Source of the DNA: Marthasterias glacialis
Taxonomy: Eukaryota; Echinodermata; Asteroidea; Forcipulatida; Asteriidae
Direction of reading: 5' to 3'
Assembly (NCBI GenBank): GCA_911728455.2
Contig: CAJVRT020000012.1
Location: 32,669 to 96,668 of the forward strand
Length of the DNA stretch: 64,000 nucleotides
Shown here: piece by piece, positions 57,303-64,000 of the stretch
How positions within the stretch are numbered: position 1 is the first letter of the stretch
Layout of the letters: every line of letters starts with the position of its first letter
Notes under the pieces: generated by a model
Database searches by the model: none
The model's input: only the letters and a program-made list of their open reading frames with translations
Told to the model about the DNA's origin: nothing
Position numbers and translations under genes: made by a program

Positions 57303-60300
57303 TTGCAGGTCCGGATCTGCCTTAGTTTGGAAAATATCCAGGATTTTAGGGCCCTTCTTTTGGGGCCAAAAAACCGAAAAAGTCACCGTTACCCCCCCTT
57401 GAGAGATTTTCAATTTTGGACCAAAATTTCAAAGTCGTTTTTGCTCTACCAACTCAAGAGGGAACCTCCCCCGACCCCAGCCCTACACTTTGCAGGTCCG
57501 GATCTGCCTTAGTTTGGAAAATATCCAGGATTTTAGGGCCCTTCTTTTGGGGCCAAAAAACCGAAAAAGTCACCGTTACCCCCCCTTGAGAGATTTTCAA
57601 TTTTGGACCAAAATTTCAAAGTCGTTTTTGCTCTACCAACTCAAGAGGGAACCTCCCCCGACCCCAGCCCTACACTTTGCAGGTCCGGATCTGCCTTAGT
57701 TTGAAAAATATCCAGGATTTTAGGGCCCTTCTTTTGGGGCCAAAAAACCGAAAAAGTCACCGTTACCCCCCCTTGAGAGATTTTCAATTTTGGACCAAAA
57801 TTTCAAAGTCGTTTTTGCTCTACCAACTCAAGAGGGAACCTCCCCCGACCCCAGCCCTACACTTTGCAGGTCCGGATCTGCCTTAGTTTGGAAAATATCC
57901 AGGATTTTAGGGCCCTTCTTTTGGGGCCAAAAAACCGAAAAAGTCACCGTTACCCCCCCTTGAGAGATTTTCAATTTTGGACCAAAATTTCAAAGTCGTT
58001 TTTGCTCTACCAACTCAAGAGGGAACCTCCCCCGACCCCAGCCCTACACTTTGCAGGTCCGGATCTGCCTTAGTTTGGAAAATATCCAGGATTTTAGGGC
58101 CCTTCTTTTTGGGCCAAAAAACCGAAAAAGTCACCGTTACCCCCCTTGAGAGATTTTCAATTTTGGACCAAAATTTCAAAGTCGTTTTTGCTCTACCAAC
58201 TCAAGAGGGAACCTCCCCCGACCCCAGCCCTACACTTTGCAGGTCCGGATCTGCCTTAGTTTGGAAAATATCCTGGATTTTAGGGCCCTTCTTTTGGGGC
58301 CAAAAAACCGAAAAAGTCACCGTTACCCCCCCCTTGAGAGATTTTCAATTTTGGACCAAAATTTCAAAGTCGTTTTTGCTCTACCAACTCAAGAGGGAAC
58401 CTCCCCCGACCCCAGCTCTACACTTTGCAGGTCCGGATCTGCCTTAGTTTGGAAAATATCCAGGATTTTTGGGCCCTTCTTTTGGGGCCAAAAAACCGAA
58501 AAAGTCACCGTTACCCCCCCTTGAGAGATTTTCAATTTTGGACCAAAATTTCAAAGTCGTTTTTGCTCTACCAACTCAAGAGGGAACCTCCCCCGACCCC
58601 AGCCCTACACTTTGCAGGTCCGGATCTGCCTTAGTTTGGAAAATATCCAGGATTTTAGGGCCCTTCTTTTGGGGCCAAAAAACCGAAAAAGTCACCGTTA
58701 CCCCCCCTTGAGAGATTTTCAATTTTGGACCAAAATTTCAAAGTCGTTTTTGCTCTACCAACTCAAGAGGGAACCTCCCCCGACCCCAGCCCTACACTTT
58801 GCAGGTCCGGATCTGCCTTAGTTTGGAAAATATCCAGGATTTTAGGGCCCTTCTTTTGGGGCCAAAAAACCGAAAAAGTCACCGTTACCCCCCCTTGAGA
58901 GATTTTCAATTTTGGACCAAAATTTCAAAGTCGTTTTTGCTCTACCAACTCAAGAGGGAACCTCCCCCGACCCCAGCCCTACACTTTGCAGGTCCGGATC
59001 TGCCTTAGTTTGGAAAATATCCAGGATTTTAGGGCCCTTCTTTTGGGGCCAAAAAACCGAAAAAGTCACCGTTACCCCCCCTTGAGAGATTTTCAATTTT
59101 GGACCAAAATTTCAAAGTCGTTTTTGCTCTACCAACTCAAGAGGGAACCTCCCCCGACCCCAGCCCTACACTTTGCAGGTCCGGATCTGCCTCAGTTTGG
59201 AAAATACCCAGGATTTTAGGGCCCTTCTTTTGGGGCCAAAAAACCGAAAAAGTCACCGTTACCCCCCCTTGAGAGATTTTCAATTTTGGACCAAAATTTC
59301 AAAGTCGTTTTTGCTCTACCAACTCAAGAGGGAACCTCCCCCGACCCCAGCCCTACACTTTGCAGGTCCGGATCTGCCTTAGTTTGGAAAATATCCAGGA
59401 TTTTAGGGCCCTTCTTTTGGGGCCAAAAAACCGAAAAAGTCACCGTTACCCCCCCTTGAGAGATTTTCAATTTTGGACCAAAATTTCAAAGTCGTTTTTG
59501 CTCTACCAACTCAAGAGGGAACCTCCCCCGACCCCAGCCCTACACTTTGCAGGTCCGGATCTGCCTTAGTTTGGAAAATATCCAGGATTTTAGGGCCCTT
59601 CTTTTGGGGCCAAAAAACCGAAAAAGTCACCGTTACCCCCCCTTGAGAGATTTTCAATTTTGGACCAAAATTTCAAAGTCGTTTTTGCTCTACCAACTCA
59701 AGAGGGAACCTCCCCCGACCCCAGCCCTACACTTTGCAGGTCCGGATCTGCCTTAGTTTGGAAAATATCCAGGATTTTAGGGCCCTTCTTTTGGGGCCAA
59801 AAAACCGAAAAAGTCACCGTTACCCCCCCTTGAGAGATTTTCAATTTTGGACCAAAATTTCAAAGTCGTTTTTGCTCTACTAACTCAAGAGGGAACCTCC
59901 CCCGACCCCAGCCCTACACTTTGCAGGTCCGGATCTGCCTTAGTTTGAAAAATATCCAGGATTTTAGGGCCCTTCTTTTGGGGCCAAAAAACCGAAAAAG
60001 TCACCGTTACCCCCCCTTGAGAGATTTTCAATTTTGGACCAAAATTTCAAAGTCGTTTTTGCTCTACCAACTCAAGAGGGAACCTCCCCCGACCCCAGCC
60101 CTACACTTTGCAGGTCCGGATCTGCCTTAGTTTGGAAAATATCCAGGATTTTAGGGCCCTTCTTTTGGGGCCAAAAAACCGAAAAAGTCACCGTTACCCC
60201 CCCTTGAGAGATTTTCAATTTTGGACCAAAATTTCAAAGTCGTTTTTGCTCTACCAACTCAAGAGGGAACCTCCCCCGACCCCAGCCCTACACTTTGCAG

Positions 60301-62540
60301 GTCCGGATCTGCCTTAGTTTGGAAAATATCCAGGATTTTAGGGCCCTTCTTTTGGGGCCAAAAAACCGAAAAAGTCACCGTTACCCCCCCTTGAGAGATT
60401 TTCAATTTTGGACCAAAATTTCAAAGTCGTTTTTGCTCTACCAACTCAAGAGGGAACCTCCCCCGACCCCAGCCCTACACTTTGCAGGTCCGGATCTGCC
60501 TTAGTTTGGAAAATATCCAGGATTTTAGGGCCCTTCTTTTGGGGCCAAAAAACCGAAAAAGTCACCGTTACCCCCCCCTTGAGAGATTTTCAATTTTGGA
60601 CCAAAATTTCAAAGTCGTTTTTGCTCTACCAACTCAAGAGGGAACCTCCCCCGACCCCAGCCCTACACTTTGCAGGTCCGGATCTGCCTTAGTTTGGAAA
60701 ATATCCAGGATTTTAGGGCCCTTCTTTTGGGGCCAAAAAACCGAAAAAGTCACCGTTACCCCCCCTTGAGAGATTTTCAATTTTGGACCAAAATTTCAAA
60801 GTCGTTTTTGCTCTACCAACTCAAGAGGGAACCTCCCCCGACCCCAGCCCTACACTTTGCAGGTCCGGATCTGCCTTAGTTTGAAAAATATCCAGGATTT
60901 TAGGGCCCTTCTTTTGGGGCCAAAAAACCGAAAAAGTCACCGTTACCCCCCCTTGAGAGATTTTCAATTTTGGACCAAAATTTCAAAGTCGTTTTTGCTC
61001 TACCAACTCAAGAGGGAACCTCCCCCGACCCCAGCCCTACACTTTGCAGGTCCGGATCTGCCTTAGTTTGGAAAATATCCAGGATTTTAGGGCCCTTCTT
61101 TTGGGGCCAAAAAACCGAAAAAGTCACCGTTACCCCCCCTTGAGAGATTTTCAATTTTGGACCAAAATTTCAAAGTCGTTTTTGCTCTACCAACTCAAGA
61201 GGGAACCTCCCCCGACCCCAGCCCTACACTTTGCAGGTCCGGATCTGCCTTAGTTTGGAAAATATCCAGGATTTTAGGGCCCTTCTTTTTGGGCCAAAAA
61301 ACCGAAAAAGTCACCGTTACCCCCCTTGAGAGATTTTCAATTTTGGACCAAAATTTCAAAGTCGTTTTTGCTCTACCAACTCAAGAGGGAACCTCCCCCG
61401 ACCCCAGCCCTACACTTTGCAGGTCCGGATCTGCCTTAGTTTGGAAAATATCCAGGATTTTAGGGCCCTTCTTTTGGGGCCAAAAAACCGAAAAAGTCAC
61501 CGTTACCCCCCCCTTGAGAGATTTTCAATTTTGGACCAAAATTTCAAAGTCGTTTTTGCTCTACCAACTCAAGAGGGAACCTCCCCCGACCCCAGCTCTA
61601 CACTTTGCAGGTCCGGATCTGCCTTAGTTTGGAAAATATCCAGGATTTTAGGGCCCTTCTTTTGGGGCCAAAAAACCGAAAAAGTCACCGTTACCCCCCC
61701 TTGAGAGATTTTAAATTTTGGACCAAAATTTCAAAGTCGTTTTTGCTCTACCAACTCAAGAGGGAACCTCCCCCGACCCCAGCCCTACACTTTGCAGGTC
61801 CGGATCTGCCTTAGTTTGGAAAATATCCAGGATTTTAGGGCCCTTCTTTTGGGGCCAAAAAACCGAAAAAGTCACCGTTACCCCCCCTTGAGAGATTTGA
61901 AATTTTGGACCAAAATTTCAAAGTCGTTTTTGCTCTACCAACTCAAGAGGGAACCTCCCCCGACCCCAGCCCTACACTTTGCAGGTCCGGATCTGCCTTA
62001 GTTTGGAAAATATCCAGGATTTTAGGGCCCTTCTTTTGGGGCCAAAAAACCGAAAAAGTCACCGTTACCCCCCCTTGAGAGATTTTCAATTTTGGACCAA
62101 AATTTCAAAGTCGTTTTTGCTCTACCAACTCAAGAGGGAACCTCCCCCGACCCCAGCCCTACACTTTGCAGGTCCGGATCTGCCTTAGTTTGGAAAATAT
62201 CCAGGATTTTAGGGCCCTTCTTTTGGGGCCAAAAAACCGAAAAAGTCACCGTTACCCCCCCTTGAGAGATTTTCAATTTTGGACCAAAATTTCAAAGTCG
62301 TTTTTGCTCTACCAACTCAAGAGGGAACCTCCCCCGACCCCAGCCCTACACTTTGCAGGTCCGGATCTGCCTCAGTTTGGAAAATATCCAGGATTTTAGG
62401 GCCCTTCTTTTGGGGCCAAAAAACCGAAAAAGTCACCGTTACCCCCCCTTGAGAGATTTTCAATTTTGGACCAAAATTTCAAAGTCGTTTTTGCTCTACC
62501 AACTCAAGAGGGAACCTCCCCCGACCCCAGCCCTACACTT
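57303..62540 (+). repeat. 17-unit duplication with 3180-bp offset
   Basis: Unit starts 57490, 57677, 57864, 58425, 58986, 59173 and 59360 correspond to 60670, 60857, 61044, 61605, 62166, 62353 and 62540, all 3180 bp apart. Shared markers are TTTGAAAAAT, CTTTTTGGGCC with C6, C8 with CAGCTCTAC, and GCCTCAGTTTGG (59190 and 62370). GGATTTTTGGG near 58466 and the extra change AAATACCCAGG near 59204 are in copy 1 only. Copy 2 has perfect palindrome 61896 and half-changed unit 61709, which copy 1 lacks. Copy edges are approximate. Confidence 0.88.
61709..61735. repeat. Half-converted palindrome unit
   Basis: This unit reads GATTTTAAATTTTGG: the C109A change is present without T108G, leaving a single mismatch between 13-base arms. 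It may be an intermediate, a partial conversion or an independent point change. Its partner 3180 bp earlier (unit at 58425) is unchanged. Confidence 0.85.
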
Positions 62541-63190
62541 TGCAGGTCCGGATCTGCCTTAGTTTGGAAAATATCCAGGATTTTAGGGCCCTTCTTTTGG
62601 GGCCAAAAAACCGAAAAAGTCACCGTTACCCCCCCCTTGAGAGATTTTCAATTTTGGACCAAAATTTCAAAGTCGTTTTTGCTCTACCAACTCAAGAGGG
62701 AACCTCCCCCGACCCCAGCTCTACACTTTGCAGGTCCGGATCTGCCTTAGTTTGGAAAATATCCAGGATTTTAGGGCCCTTCTTTTGGGGCCAAAAAACC
62801 GAAAAAGTCACCGTTACCCCCCCTTGAGAGATTTTCAATTTTGGACCAAAATTTCAAAGTCGTTTTTGCTCTACCAACTCAAGAGGGAACCTCCCCCGAC
62901 CCCAGCCCTACACTTTGCAGGTCCGGATCTGCCTTAGTTTGGAAAATATCCAGGATTTTAGGGCCCTTCTTTTGGGGCCAAAAAACCGAAAAAGTCACCG
63001 TTACCCCCCCTTGAGAGATTTTCAATTTTGGACCAAAATTTCAAAGTCGTTTTTGCTCTACCAACTCAAGAGGGAACCTCCCCCGACCCCAGCCCTACAC
63101 TTTGCAGGTCCGGATCTGCCTTAGTTTGGAAAATATCCAGGATTTTAGGGCCCTTCTTTTGGGGCCAAAAAACCGAAAAAGTCACCGTTA

Positions 63191-63201
63191 CCCCCCCCCC
63201 C
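63191..63201 (+). repeat. C11 tract
   Basis: Last lengthened tract before the right edge; the same unit has CTACCACCTCAAG instead of CTACCAACTCAAG. Confidence 0.85.
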
Positions 63202-64000
63202 TTGAGAGATTTTCAATTTTGGACCAAAATTTCAAAGTCGTTTTTGCTCTACCACCTCAAGAGGGAACCTCCCCCGACCCCAGCCCTACACTTTGCAGGT
63301 CCGGATCTGCCTTAGTTTGGAAAATATCCAGGATTTTAGGGCCCTTCTTTTGGGGCCAAAAAACCGAAAAAGTCACCGTTACCCCCCCCTTGAGAGATTT
63401 TCAATTTTGGACCAAAATTTCAAAGTCGTTTTTGCTCTACCAACTCAAGAGGGAACCTCCCCCGACCCCAGCCCTACACTTTGCAGGTCCGGATCTGCCT
63501 CAGTTTGGAAAATATCCAGGATTTTAGGGCCCTTCTTTTGGGGCCAAAAAACCGAAAAAGTCACCGTTACCCCCCCTTGAGAGATTTGAAATTTTGGACC
63601 AAAATTTCAAAGTCGTTTTTGCTCTACCAACTCAAGAGGGAACCTCCCCCGACCCCAGCCCTACACTTTGCAGGTCCGGATCTGCCTTAGTTTGGAAAAT
63701 ATCCAGGATTTTAGGGCCCTTCTTTTGGGGCCAAAAAACCGAAAAAGTCACCGTTACCCCCCCTTGAGAGATTTTCAATTTTGGACCAAAATTTCAAAGT
63801 CGTTTTTGCTCTACCAACTCAAGAGGGAACCTCCCCCGACCCCAGCCCTACACTTTGCAGGTCCGGATCTGCCTTAGTTTGGAAAATATCCAGGATTTTA
63901 GGGCCCTTCTTTTGGGGCCAAAAAACCGAAAAAGTCACCGTTACCCCCCCTTGAGAGATTTTCAATTTTGGACCAAAATTTCAAAGTCGTTTTTGCTCTA

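Larger units (their letters stand above)
25216..63611. repeat. Perfect-palindrome units with original centre (type GA+A), dispersed set of 16
   Basis: These units carry the TC-to-GA pair but keep the central A. Each 27-bp palindrome starts at 25216, 31761, 33444, 34750, 37178, 38865, 39238, 42610, 43545, 44854, 45603, 49543, 49918, 55163, 61896 and 63585. None occurs in the first 25 kb. Several sit at equivalent places in higher-order repeats (31761 and 33444; 44854 and 45603), so part of their number reflects block duplication and not repeated mutation. One unit (61709-61735) has only the C109A half of the change, leaving one mismatch. Confidence 0.9.
1..64000 (+). repeat. 187-bp satellite DNA array, head to tail, about 340 units
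   Basis: The same unit recurs without interruption from the first to the last base, always in the same orientation. The TTGCAGGTCC motif falls at 41, 237, 424 and so on to 63855, usually exactly 187 bp apart; departures come mostly from the length of one C tract. The array enters as a 40-bp partial unit (1-40, unit positions 148-187) and leaves as a 146-bp partial unit (63855-64000), so neither end of the array is in view. Dividing the length by the period, after allowing for long C tracts, gives about 340 units. No transposon, unique spacer or inverted segment breaks it. Arrays like this are typical of eukaryotic centromeric or heterochromatic satellites; which class this one belongs to cannot be read from the sequence. 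I do not recognise the family. Confidence 0.98.
51692..64000 (+). repeat. Right domain defined by TTTGAAAAAT marker units
   Basis: A G-to-A change giving TTTGAAAAAT occurs in units starting at 51692, 53561, 55620, 57115, 57677, 59921 and 60857, and not to the left of 51.7 kb. A module of TTTGAAAAAT, ordinary, CTTTTTGGGCC with C6, C8, CAGCTCTAC begins at 53561, 57677 and 60857. The segments starting at 51805 and 55733 translate identically over 119 codons at an offset of 3928 bp. The array continues past the right edge. Confidence 0.88.

Noticed and set aside
1..64000. CRISPR array
   Set aside because: The repeats are contiguous with no unique spacers, and the unit is far longer than CRISPR repeats. 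No cas gene is present.
1..64000. Mobile element or rolling-circle element as source of the array
   Set aside because: No terminal repeats, target-site duplications or coding remnants are visible. An origin from such an element cannot be excluded, but nothing here supports it.

Overview
The whole 64-kb window is one uninterrupted satellite-DNA array. A unit of about 187 bp repeats head to tail on the same strand roughly 340 times. The window opens at unit position 148 and closes at position 146, counting from the TTGCAGGTCC motif, so the array continues past both edges. I see no gene, RNA gene, transposon insertion, inversion or unique sequence. The consensus unit is about 47% G+C by hand count and has no ATG on either strand. 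Every reading frame is a by-product of the repeat: 187 leaves remainder 1 on division by 3, so each frame shifts at every unit and soon meets a stop. An array of this size and purity points to a eukaryotic chromosome (centromeric, pericentromeric, subtelomeric or other heterochromatin). I do not recognise the family and cannot name the organism.

Layout. From 1 to about 12.9 kb, units mix CCACGAT/CCAGGAT and TTTTTGGGCC/TTTTGGGGCC, and a block of about 2.3 kb recurs with whole units added. From about 13.0 to 18.0 kb, a 13-unit segment is tandemly duplicated (period about 2490 bp) and carries most of the greatly lengthened C tracts (up to 22 C). From 18 to 21.4 kb the array is mixed and holds a 4-unit tandem duplication. 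From 21.4 to 25.2 kb lies a local patch of CTATTTTGGGCC and GATATTC variants. From about 25.7 kb to the end, units are much more uniform (CCAGGAT, TTTTGGGGCC). Within that half there are nested higher-order repeats: a trimer and a dimer at 27.9-30.0 kb, a 9/12/21-unit pattern at 30.9-37.4 kb, a tetramer at 44.2-45.7 kb, a trimer at 53.9-55.0 kb and a 17-unit duplication at 57.3-62.6 kb.

The most interesting signal is a change inside an imperfect palindrome present in every unit. From 25.2 kb onward, 23 units carry a paired TC-to-GA change that turns a 17-bp palindrome into a perfect 27-bp one. In seven of these the central base is also flipped (A to T), and I found this flip only on the GA background. 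This is the pattern expected if replication copied one arm of a hairpin onto the other (a template switch), after which the variant spread by amplification. There is no gene system here; the biology is repeat evolution: unequal exchange, homopolymer expansion and hairpin-templated mutation.
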